Shown here in pieces: positions 7,835 to 14,679 of a stretch of DNA of 16,207 nt. The notes under the pieces were generated by a model. The model saw only the letters and a list, made by a program, of their open reading frames with translations. It was not told the DNA's origin and searched no databases. The translations under genes were made by a program, and so were the position numbers. The DNA comes from SG8-41 sp036555035 (GTDB lineage: Bacteria > Pseudomonadota > Gammaproteobacteria > Burkholderiales > SG8-41). Position 1 is the first letter of the stretch, and each line of letters opens with the position of its first letter. The stretch lies in assembly GCA_036555035.1 (NCBI GenBank), contig DATBMB010000216.1:1-16207 (forward strand), read 5' to 3'.

Positions 7835-8524
7835 ATGAATCCAAGATCACTGGATCCGGAAACCGCCGAGGCAATCCGGCAGCGCTATCTTAAGGTGGAT
7901 ACTGCGACGGTTTCCGATGTGCTGGATCAGCTGGGCTACCTCCACCAGGGCCTGGCGAGCTCGTTCGCGCCGTATCCGGAGAGCGCGGGCAGGCTCGCGG
8001 GCTGGGCCTATACGATCTGCGGGGAGATGCGGCCGTATGCGGGCAGCGGCGACTCGGACAAGATGAAAGCCGTGGACGGCCTGACGCCCGGGAGCGTGAG
8101 CGTGTGGAGCGGGGCGGGCGACGGCGTGTGCTTCTTCGGCGAGCTGATCGCGCTTGGCATGAAGACGCGCGGCTGCGCCGGTGCGCTGGTGGATGGCGGC
8201 ATCCGCGACATCGAGTGGATCGCGAAGCAGGGCTTTCCGGTCTACGCGCGCTACCGCACCCCGGTGCAGTCCATCGGCCGCTGGAAGGTGACGGCGTGGC
8301 AGGTGCCGGCGTACCTGCCCGGCGCGACCAAGCAGCACGTCATCGTCAATCCCGGCGACTTCGTGCTCGGCGATGCGGACGGCGTCGTCGTCGTTCCCTC
8401 GGACGCAGTCGAGAAGGCGCTGAACGAGGCCGAGCGCCTGACCTCAACGGAAGTGAAGATCCGCGCCGAGCTCGCCGCCGGCGCGACGCTGGAGCAGGTG
8501 CTGGCGAAATATGGCCACGTCTGA
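7835..8524 (+). CDS. RraA-like protein, 4-hydroxy-4-methyl-2-oxoglutarate aldolase/oxaloacetate decarboxylase type
   Basis: The 229-residue product shows the RraA/HMG-aldolase fold signatures: the start TATVSDVLDQLG (23-34), GELIALGMKTRG (102-113), and ALVDGGIRDIEW (117-128), where R124 and D125 match the substrate-binding Arg and metal-binding Asp of class II pyruvate aldolases. VVNPGD-like and DADGVVVVP segments close the domain. Members cleave 4-hydroxy-4-methyl-2-oxoglutarate or 4-carboxy-4-hydroxy-2-oxoadipate to pyruvate plus a second acid, and many also decarboxylate oxaloacetate. The true RNase E inhibitor RraA is shorter (about 160 residues), so the enzyme role is preferred. The ATG abuts the TAG of the aspartate dehydrogenase-like gene, and the 3' end overlaps the NUDIX gene by 14 bp. 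Oxaloacetate from the upstream enzyme could be its substrate, which is an inference. Confidence 0.87.
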   Translation: MNPRSLDPETAEAIRQRYLKVDTATVSDVLDQLGYLHQGLASSFAPYPESAGRLAGWAYTICGEMRPYAGSGDSDKMKAVDGLTPGSVSVWSGAGDGVCFFGELIALGMKTRGCAGALVDGGIRDIEWIAKQGFPVYARYRTPVQSIGRWKVTAWQVPAYLPGATKQHVIVNPGDFVLGDADGVVVVPSDAVEKALNEAERLTSTEVKIRAELAAGATLEQVLAKYGHV

Positions 8525-9317
8525 AGCCCGGCCTCTGCCGGCTGCCACGATGGTGCTCGCGCGCGATGCGCCGCGCGGGCTGGAGGTGCTCATGCTGCAG
8601 AGGAGCCTCGAGCTCGCATTCATGCCGGGCGCGCACGTGTTCCCCGGCGGGGCGCTCGACGCCTCCGATGAGGCGCCGGCCCTGCGCGCGCTGTGTGTGG
8701 GCCTGGATGACGCCGCGGCGAGCCGCGCGCTCGGGCTCAAGAGCGGGGGGCTCGCCTACTGGATCGCGGCAATACGGGAAGCGTTCGAGGAAGCGGGGGT
8801 CCTGCTCGCGTACGACGCGCGCGGCAGGATCGTGTCATTCAACAGGGACACGGCGGAGCGTTTCCGGGAACACCGCCGGGCGCTCGACGAGGGCCGCGGC
8901 GATTTGGCGCAGTTCGCGCTCGACGAAGGCCTGCGGCTGGCGGCGGACCGGCTGCATTATTTCGGTCACTGGATCACTCCGGTTACCGCGCCGCGGCGCT
9001 ACGACACGCGGTTCTTCCTCGCGATCGCGCCGGAAGGCCAGGAGGTGCGGCACGACGAGCGCGAGACCATCGCGCACTTCTGGGTGCGTCCGCAGGAGGC
9101 GCTCGAGTTGTCCGTCCGCGACGCGATACAGCTGCGCTTTCCGACCCGCAGAACGCTGGAGCAATTCGCGGCCTGCGCGACGGCAGCCGACCTTGTTGCA
9201 CAGGTATCGTCGTCGGGTCCGGTGAGTGCCCTGTTGCCGAGAATCACGCGGGATGGGCGGCACCTCCTCCCCGGCGATCCCGGCTACGACGATGCAGAAA
9301 ATGGCGCAACCGCGTGA
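8511..9317 (+). CDS. NUDIX hydrolase, NUDT19/acyl-CoA diphosphatase-like
   Basis: The 268-residue protein begins with a NUDIX strand (AATMVLARDA, then EVLMLQRS at 25-32) and has FMPGAHVFPGGALD at 37-50. The second part of the NUDIX box, AIREAFEEAGVLLA (87-100), comes after an insertion of about 35 residues. The REAFEEAG core holds the metal-binding glutamates. The split box, the length and the later YFGHWITP and RRYDTRFFLA segments match the NUDT19-like group, whose animal members cleave CoA esters. The bacterial substrate is uncertain; CoA derivatives or nucleoside diphosphates are possible. The start overlaps the RraA-like gene by 14 bp and the end overlaps the metallo-hydrolase gene, so the three form one translation-coupled unit. 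Confidence 0.87.
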   Translation: MATSEARPLPAATMVLARDAPRGLEVLMLQRSLELAFMPGAHVFPGGALDASDEAPALRALCVGLDDAAASRALGLKSGGLAYWIAAIREAFEEAGVLLAYDARGRIVSFNRDTAERFREHRRALDEGRGDLAQFALDEGLRLAADRLHYFGHWITPVTAPRRYDTRFFLAIAPEGQEVRHDERETIAHFWVRPQEALELSVRDAIQLRFPTRRTLEQFAACATAADLVAQVSSSGPVSALLPRITRDGRHLLPGDPGYDDAENGATA

Positions 9318-10146
9318 GGAAATCGTCCCGGGCAAACCCGTCCGGCTGAACGAGCTGGTGCGCCGCCTGACCGCGCCCAATCCCGGCATGATGACCGGCC
9401 CCGGGACCAACACCTACCTCGTCGGGACCGACCGGCTCGCGCTGATTGACCCGGGCCCCGAAAGCGCGCCACACCTCGCCGCAATGCTGGAGGCGGCGGG
9501 AAAGCAGCTCGCGTGGATACTGTGTACGCACACTCACCTCGACCATTCCCCGGGGGCGAAAGCGTTGAAGGCTCGAACCGGCGCCCGGGTGCTGGGCTTC
9601 GGCGCCGTGCCAGACGACGGCAGGCAGGACACCGCATTTCGCCCCGACCAGGCGCTGCGCGACGGCGATACGGTCGACTGCGGCGCGTTCCGGCTGCGCG
9701 CGGTGCACACGCCCGGGCACGCCTCGAATCACCTGTGCTACCTGCTCGAGAAAGAGAAGCTCATCTTCACCGGCGATCACATCATGCAGGGCTCGACCGT
9801 CGTGATCTCTCCGCCCGACGGGGACATGGCAACCTATCTGAAGTCGCTAGAGCGGCTGCTCGCGCTCGATCTGGCCGCGATCGCGCCCGGGCACGGCTAC
9901 GTAATCGAGAAGCCGCACGACGAGGTGCGGCGCCTGATCGCCCACCGCATGAAGCGCGAGCAGAAGGTGCTCGACGCGTTCCGGAACGCGAACCCGGCGA
10001 CGCTCGATGCGCTGCTGCCCTTCGCCTATGACGATGTGCCGCAACGCGTGCACCCCGTGGCGCGCCGCTCGCTGCACGCACACCTCATCAAGCTCGCGCA
10101 CGACGGCCGCGTCACGGAGCAGAATGGAAGCTGGAAGTTGAAGTAA
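9292..10146 (+). CDS. MBL-fold metallo-hydrolase, LACTB2-like
   Basis: The 284-residue product has a complete zinc site of the metallo-beta-lactamase fold: THTHLDH (H80, H82, D84, H85), HTPGHASNH (H143), FTGDH (D162) and APGHG (H201). The N-terminus has APNPGMMTGPGTNTYLVG, typical of the LACTB2/ribonuclease-like group. A winged-helix C-terminal domain (YDDVPQRVHPVARRSLHAHL, about 245-264) is also typical of LACTB2. Human LACTB2 is an endoribonuclease, but many bacterial members are simply 'MBL-fold hydrolases', so hydrolysis of a thioester or RNA are both possible. Two ATGs, at 9292 and 9301, are plausible; neither has a good ribosome-binding site, in keeping with coupling to the overlapping NUDIX gene. 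The frame is open to 9226, but that extra sequence does not look like protein of this family. Confidence 0.88.
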   Translation: MQKMAQPREEIVPGKPVRLNELVRRLTAPNPGMMTGPGTNTYLVGTDRLALIDPGPESAPHLAAMLEAAGKQLAWILCTHTHLDHSPGAKALKARTGARVLGFGAVPDDGRQDTAFRPDQALRDGDTVDCGAFRLRAVHTPGHASNHLCYLLEKEKLIFTGDHIMQGSTVVISPPDGDMATYLKSLERLLALDLAAIAPGHGYVIEKPHDEVRRLIAHRMKREQKVLDAFRNANPATLDALLPFAYDDVPQRVHPVARRSLHAHLIKLAHDGRVTEQNGSWKLK

Positions 10147-10177
10147 TCTTCTGAACGTCAGGTATCACTGAGCACGT

Positions 10178-11194
10178 ATGCCGGCCAACCTCAGCCCCGA
10201 GTACAAGGCCGCCGAATCGGCCTTCCGCAAGGCGCGCGACCCGCGCGAGCGGCTGGACGGGCTGCGCGAGATGCTGCGCACCATCCCCAAGCACAAGGGA
10301 ACCGACCACCTCCAGGCCGATATCAAGACCCGCATCAGGGAGCTGTCGGAGGAGCTCGAGGCGCCGAAGAAGGGTCCCGCCCGCGGCGCCGTCTCGCACG
10401 TGGTGCGTCCGGAGGGCGCCGCGCAGCTCGCGATGATCGGCCCTCCCAACTCTGGCAAGTCATCGCTTCACGCGCGGCTGACCGGATCCAACGCGCACGT
10501 CGCCGCGTACCCGTTCACGACCCAGCATCCCGAGCCGGGCATGATGACCTACGAGGATGTCCACCTGCAGCTCGTGGACCTGCCGGCAGTGTCGCCCGAG
10601 CACCCGGTGCCCTGGCTCGCTTCCGCGCTGCAGACCGCGGACGCGTGCCTGCTGGTGGTGGATCTCGGCGAGTCGACCTGCGTCGAGCAGGTGCAGGCAG
10701 TGCACGCGATCTTGCGCGGGAAGCACGTCACGCTGACCGAGCGCTGGGACGCCGCGCCGGCAGCCACGGAATCCGGCAACGGCGACCCCTTCGCGCTGCG
10801 GCTTCCCGCGCTGATGCTCGCCAACAAGTCCGACCTGGTTGTCGACGAGTCGGCGGAAATCGAGGCGTTCCGCGAGCTGACGGGGCTGAACTATCCCGCG
10901 CTCGCGGTCTCAGCGACGACTGGGGAGGGGCTCGAGAAAGTCGGCGCGTGGCTCTTCGAGCATCTCGGCATCGTGCGCGTGTACACCAAGAGCCCCGGCA
11001 AGCCGGCGGACAAGGACCGGCCGTTCACGCTGCGCAGCGGACAGACGATCGAGGACGTCGCGCGGCAGGTGCACAAGGATCTCGCGCACTCGCTCAAGTA
11101 CGCGCGGGTGTGGAGCAAAACCGGGATTCCGGGACAGCACGTCGGGCGCGAGCATCGCCTCGCCGACGGCGACGTGGTCGAGCTCCACACCTGA
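10178..11194 (+). CDS. DRG/Obg-like GTPase with C-terminal TGS domain
   Basis: This 338-residue protein has an N-terminal charged helical segment (about 1-65), then a G domain: G1 GPPNSGKSS (88-96), a G2-like PFTTQHPEPG (112-121), G3 DLPA (134-137), G4 NKSD (216-219) and G5 SAT (245-247). A TGS domain follows from about residue 267 (VRVYTKSPGKPADKDRPF, then RVWSKTGIPGQHVGREH, ending DGDVVELHT). This layout resembles the DRG GTPases of eukaryotes and archaea. Bacterial relatives are annotated as ribosome-binding or TGS GTPases and have no settled role. The G3 motif has Ala where classical GTPases have Gly, so hydrolysis may use a different mechanism. It lies 31 bp after the metallo-hydrolase and ends 2 bp from the convergent PrpD-family gene, leaving no room for a terminator between them. 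Confidence 0.9.
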   Translation: MPANLSPEYKAAESAFRKARDPRERLDGLREMLRTIPKHKGTDHLQADIKTRIRELSEELEAPKKGPARGAVSHVVRPEGAAQLAMIGPPNSGKSSLHARLTGSNAHVAAYPFTTQHPEPGMMTYEDVHLQLVDLPAVSPEHPVPWLASALQTADACLLVVDLGESTCVEQVQAVHAILRGKHVTLTERWDAAPAATESGNGDPFALRLPALMLANKSDLVVDESAEIEAFRELTGLNYPALAVSATTGEGLEKVGAWLFEHLGIVRVYTKSPGKPADKDRPFTLRSGQTIEDVARQVHKDLAHSLKYARVWSKTGIPGQHVGREHRLADGDVVELHT

Positions 11195-11196
11195 AA

Positions 11197-12597
11197 TTAC
11201 GCCGTTTGCAGCTGACGCGCGCGCTTGCCGGCGAGGAGTCCCAGCAGCTGCTTGATGGTGTGGCGCTCGATGTTCAAGGCCGCTTCGGCAATCGCGTCCA
11301 CCGGCAGCTGCGGATTGATGCCGCGGAATTTCTCGATGACGCCGCGCTCCCCGACGGGGTTGGCCTCCGAGCCGAGCGGATCGAGCACGTCGACGCGGAC
11401 CCACTTGCCGGCGTCCTCGACCGCAATCCACGCCGCGAACTGCTGCGGATAGAGCTTGTCGAGCGCCGGATCGTGCTCGAGGTCGATGCGCTGCGCCAGG
11501 GCGACGATCGCCGGATCGGAAAGCTTGGCCTCCGAGAACTGGGGCGGCAGCGCCTGTCCTTCGAGCAGGGCGGCAGCCACGACATAACGCAGGCTCATCT
11601 GGGCATTGAGCGCGCTGGTGGGGAAGTAATCGAATCCGCACTGGACGTCCACCACCTTCGCGAGCCCCACGCGCACGCGGCGCTTCGCGTTCCAGGGCGT
11701 GCCGAGCCGGCGGCGCAGCTCGAAGGCGGCATCCACGTAGGAATGCGTGCTGCCGCAGCAGGAGTAGGGCTTGATGCGGTTGGTGTCGAGGCGGTAGATC
11801 TTGCCGAGATCCGCGGTGAGCGGCGCAGGGTCGGACTTGTCTGAATACGCTTTGAGCACACCGCCGTCGTGAAACTCGTAGATCTGGGTCGGGCCTGTGA
11901 ACCCGAGCGCGGCGAGCTCCGCGGCGAGCACGCCCGAGTAAGCGGCCCGTCCCGCGTGGAAGCGCTTGCTCATGGTGCCGTCGGCGTTGAACGCCCACAC
12001 CCCGGAGCCTTGCGTGCCGGCGAGTCCCAGCGCCCACGCCGTCTGCTCGTCGCTCAGACCCAGCAGCACGGCGGATGCCGCAGCGGCGCCGAACGGGCCG
12101 CAGATACCGGTGATGTGCCAGCCGCGCAGCCGCGTCGCCGATGGATTCATGGCGAGGCTCGAGCGGATCATCACCTCGTAGCCGGCGGCGATCGCGGTCA
12201 CCAGGCGTTCCCCGCTCGCGTCAAGCTTTTCCGCCATCGCGAGGGCCGCGGGAATCACGACGGCGCCCGCGTGCAGCTTGGCGTTGTGGTAGTCGTCGAG
12301 CTCGAAGCCGTGCGCGGCGACGCCGTTGACGAGCGCCGCATCGGCCGCGCGCAACGATGGCGCGCTATCGCCCCAGACGCTGGCCTCGCCTCGCGCCGGT
12401 GCGCTGGCGCGTGCCCATTGCAGGATCAACTTTGCCCACGGCGTGGAATGGCCGTAGACGCCGCAGCCGAGCGTGTCGAGGAGCGCGATGCGCACCGTTT
12501 CCTTCGTGCGCGCCGGCAGGTCGGAATAGCGCAGGTGCGCGACCCAGCGGGCAACTTCACGGGTGGGAGCGGAAATCTCTTGGCGCGGGGAGTTCAT
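11197..12597 (-). CDS. MmgE/PrpD-family protein (2-methylcitrate dehydratase-like)
   Basis: The 466-residue product matches the family along its length: the start VARWVAHLRYSDLPARTKE, the helix LLDTLGCGVYGH (39-50), HGFELDDYHNAKLHAGA (96-112) with the characteristic Asp-Asp and His residues, HAGRAAYSGVLAA (214-226), and KPYSCCGSTHSYVDA (276-290). The best-known member dehydrates 2-methylcitrate in the propionate pathway; others act on iminodisuccinate, and cis-aconitate decarboxylase shares the fold. No methylcitrate synthase or lyase is next to it, so propionate breakdown is not supported. It sits beside TcuA and PrpF homologues, which suggests a tricarboxylate or related hydroxy-acid substrate. 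It is divergent from tcuA across 86 bp. Confidence 0.92.
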   Translation of the reverse strand: MNSPRQEISAPTREVARWVAHLRYSDLPARTKETVRIALLDTLGCGVYGHSTPWAKLILQWARASAPARGEASVWGDSAPSLRAADAALVNGVAAHGFELDDYHNAKLHAGAVVIPAALAMAEKLDASGERLVTAIAAGYEVMIRSSLAMNPSATRLRGWHITGICGPFGAAAASAVLLGLSDEQTAWALGLAGTQGSGVWAFNADGTMSKRFHAGRAAYSGVLAAELAALGFTGPTQIYEFHDGGVLKAYSDKSDPAPLTADLGKIYRLDTNRIKPYSCCGSTHSYVDAAFELRRRLGTPWNAKRRVRVGLAKVVDVQCGFDYFPTSALNAQMSLRYVVAAALLEGQALPPQFSEAKLSDPAIVALAQRIDLEHDPALDKLYPQQFAAWIAVEDAGKWVRVDVLDPLGSEANPVGERGVIEKFRGINPQLPVDAIAEAALNIERHTIKQLLGLLAGKRARQLQTA

Positions 12598-12658
12598 GAT
12601 ATGGTCCCCTCCAGTGGCGTCGAGTCGAACGATGCGCGTATTCTAGCAGCGAAGACTG

Positions 12659-12684
12659 ACGAGTAACGAGAAACGAGGGACGAA
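12659..12684 (+). repeat. Four-copy 7-bp tandem repeat (ACGAGNN) carrying the tcuA ribosome-binding site
   Basis: ACGAG occurs at 12659, 12666 and 12673, and ACGAA at 12680, each seven bases apart, with spacers TA, AA and GG. The third copy supplies the GAGGG ribosome-binding site (12675-12679) and the fourth runs into the ATG of tcuA. The repeat sits in the 86-bp divergent gap before MmgE/PrpD (12598-12683). Confidence 0.55.
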
Positions 12685-14156
12685 TGGATTATGACGTAAT
12701 CGTGGTGGGCGGAGGGAACGCGGCATTCTCCGCGGCCGTATCCGCGCGCGACAACGGGGCAAAGCGGGTGCTGCTCCTCGAAAAAGCGCCGCGCGAGAAG
12801 CGCGGCGGCAACACGCACTTCTCGGGCGCGGTGTTCCGCTTCATCTACAACGACGTCTCCGAGCTCGACCGCTTCGTCCCCCGCGCGGAGCGCGACTACC
12901 CCGGATTTCACAAGGGCGTGCAGCCCTATCCGGTCAGCGTCTTTCGCGACGATCTCATGCGCGTGACGCAGGGCCGAAGCGACCCCGAGCTCGCCTCGCT
13001 CCTGATCGAGAACTCGTACGACACGATGTGCTGGCTGCAGGACACGGGCAAGCACCACTTCGAGCTTGCCGTGTCGGTGATGGGCGTGCGCGTCGGCAAC
13101 GAGGTGAAATGGCCGCGCGGCGCGATGATCCGCACCGAGCACGAAGGCGTCGGGCTTTCGAAGACGTGGTTCGAGACCGGCGAGAAGATGGGCATCGAGA
13201 TCCGCTACGACACCGGCGCGCAGCGGTTGACGCAGGCGGAGAGCGGGCGCGTGACGGGGGTCGTCGCGCGCGGGCCCGAGGGCTTCGTCACTTTCGGCGC
13301 GAAAGCCGTGGTGCTCGCCTGCGGCGGCTTCGAGACCAACCCGGAGTGGCGGCTGCGCTATCTCGGCGCGCCGTGGGACCACGCCAAGGTGCGTGGCTCC
13401 AATTTCAACTACGGAGACGGGCTCAAGATGGCGCTCGACATCGGCGCCATGCCGTGGGGCCACTGGAGCGGCTGCCACGCGACGCCGATCAACGCCGAAG
13501 CGTCCGACTACGGCGTGCAGAACCTCACCGACAAGACCAACCGGCTGTCCTATTTCCTCGGCGTCATGTTGAACGTCGACGGCAGGCGCTGGGTGGACGA
13601 GGGCGCCGACATCAACTCATTCACCTATGCGAAGTACGGCGGGATGATCCTCAAGCAACCGCGCAGCCTCGTCTACCAGATCTTCGACAGCAAGGTGCTG
13701 AAGCTGCTCGAGCCGCGCTACTCGACCAGCGAGCCGTTCCGGTCGGACACGCTGGAGGGGCTGGTCAAGCAGTTGAAGGTGGACCACAGGCAGGCGCTGA
13801 GAACGCTCGAGGAATACAACCGCGCGGCGGGCAACGGCGGCCCCTTCAATCCGGCGGTGCTGGACGGCCTGCACACGGAAGGCATCGATCCACCCAAGAC
13901 CAACTGGGCGTTGAAGCTCGACACCCCGCCCTATGTTTCCTACCCCGTGACGGGCGGCATCACCTTCACCTTCGGCGGGCTCAAGGTCACCAGGGACGCG
14001 CAGGTGGTCGCGACCGACTGGAAGCCGATCCCGGGGCTCTACACCTGCGGGGAAATGGTCGGCGGGCTCTTCCACTACAACTATCCGCTCGGCACCGGGC
14101 TCATATCCGGCGCGGTTTTCGGCCGCATCGCCGGCCGCAGCGCCGCCCGCGCCTAA
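12684..14156 (+). CDS. tcuA: FAD-dependent tricarballylate dehydrogenase-like flavoprotein (TcuA family)
   Basis: This 490-residue flavoprotein of the fumarate reductase/succinate dehydrogenase type starts with the FAD motif YDVIVVGGGNAAFSAAVSA (3-21), then LLEKAPREKRGGNTHFSGA (31-49). The substrate domain contains VLACGGFETNPEW (209-221), and the C-terminal FAD segment is GLYTCGEMVGGLFHYNYPLG followed by TGLISGAVFG (451-480). The GNAAFSAA and GGNTHFSGA patterns are typical of TcuA, which oxidises tricarballylate to cis-aconitate in Salmonella. Its usual partner TcuB, which returns electrons to the quinone pool, and the transporter TcuC are not seen here. A GAGGG ribosome-binding site lies 4 bp before the ATG. 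The gene ends 5 bp from the convergent molybdenum-carrier-like gene. Other four-carbon or six-carbon acids remain possible substrates. Confidence 0.85.
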   Translation: MDYDVIVVGGGNAAFSAAVSARDNGAKRVLLLEKAPREKRGGNTHFSGAVFRFIYNDVSELDRFVPRAERDYPGFHKGVQPYPVSVFRDDLMRVTQGRSDPELASLLIENSYDTMCWLQDTGKHHFELAVSVMGVRVGNEVKWPRGAMIRTEHEGVGLSKTWFETGEKMGIEIRYDTGAQRLTQAESGRVTGVVARGPEGFVTFGAKAVVLACGGFETNPEWRLRYLGAPWDHAKVRGSNFNYGDGLKMALDIGAMPWGHWSGCHATPINAEASDYGVQNLTDKTNRLSYFLGVMLNVDGRRWVDEGADINSFTYAKYGGMILKQPRSLVYQIFDSKVLKLLEPRYSTSEPFRSDTLEGLVKQLKVDHRQALRTLEEYNRAAGNGGPFNPAVLDGLHTEGIDPPKTNWALKLDTPPYVSYPVTGGITFTFGGLKVTRDAQVVATDWKPIPGLYTCGEMVGGLFHYNYPLGTGLISGAVFGRIAGRSAARA

Positions 14157-14161
14157 AGGTG

Positions 14162-14644
14162 TCAGGAACCTTTTCCGCGGCCTGCGGACAGCAGGTGCCG
14201 CACGGTCGAGTGGGCGTAGTGCCAGCCTTCCGGCCACTTGCTCGCGCGCGGGCCGGCGATGTTGAGGATCGAGAGGCGATTGCGCTCGATGAAAGCCGCG
14301 AGCTTTACCGCAGCGTCGCGCGGTCCCGCGCGGCTCGCATCCACCAGCTCGAAAGGCTTGCCGTGCTTGACGCAGTGAACCATGGTCTGGCGCGTGCCGC
14401 CCTCGAGAGCCCCCGAGTAGAGGATCGCGGTGCCGTCGCTGTCGAGCACGTTCTGCAGGGTGCGCTCCTCATAGCCGGCGCCTGCGAGCTCCTGCAAAGG
14501 GTAGCGCTCGTGTATCGGGCCGTCCTCGGCGGTGCGGCCTTCGGGCGCCCAGCCGCTGCAGGGAAATCCCGCCTCGAGCGCGGCATCGAGCGCGCCGCGG
14601 TCAACGCCGGTCTGTCCGCCGGACACGATCTTTGCCAGTGCCAT
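14162..14644 (-). CDS. Putative molybdenum carrier / YpsA-like (SLOG superfamily) protein
   Basis: This 160-residue single-domain protein begins MALAKIVSGGQTGVDRGALD, a signature of the 'putative molybdenum carrier' family. It continues with GWAPEGR at 31-37, a glycine-rich EGGTRQT at 81-87, and LNIAGPRASK at 127-136. The Rossmann-like fold with SGGQTGVDR places it in the SLOG group of nucleotide-binding proteins. The molybdenum-carrier name comes from homology to MoCo-binding proteins and is weak evidence of function. It is the only other protein in the window that could be tied to molybdenum cofactor supply, about 9.5 kb from the hydroxylase operon. Its start lies only 35 bp from the divergent PrpF-family start and it converges on tcuA at 5 bp. 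Length fits the family. Confidence 0.8.
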   Translation of the reverse strand: MALAKIVSGGQTGVDRGALDAALEAGFPCSGWAPEGRTAEDGPIHERYPLQELAGAGYEERTLQNVLDSDGTAILYSGALEGGTRQTMVHCVKHGKPFELVDASRAGPRDAAVKLAAFIERNRLSILNIAGPRASKWPEGWHYAHSTVRHLLSAGRGKGS

Positions 14645-14679
14645 TAGAATAGGGTGAGTTTACCTGCGAGAGGGCGGAC

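Noticed and set aside
8104..9225. 373-codon Arg-rich frame on the plus strand
   Set aside because: It is an out-of-frame shadow of the RraA-like and NUDIX genes, both of which have clear motifs in their own frames.
11195..11196. Transcription terminator between the convergent GTPase and PrpD-family genes
   Set aside because: Only 2 bp separate the stops, and I found no GC hairpin followed by a T-run around them.
13028..14647. 539-codon frame on the plus strand
   Set aside because: It is out of frame with tcuA and antisense to the molybdenum-carrier-like gene, with an Arg-, Gly- and Ala-dominated composition and no motifs.
14645..14679. TAGAAT at 14645-14650 as a -10 box for the PrpF-family gene
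   Set aside because: No acceptable -35 box lies 16-18 bp upstream, and the 35-bp gap is too short to judge.
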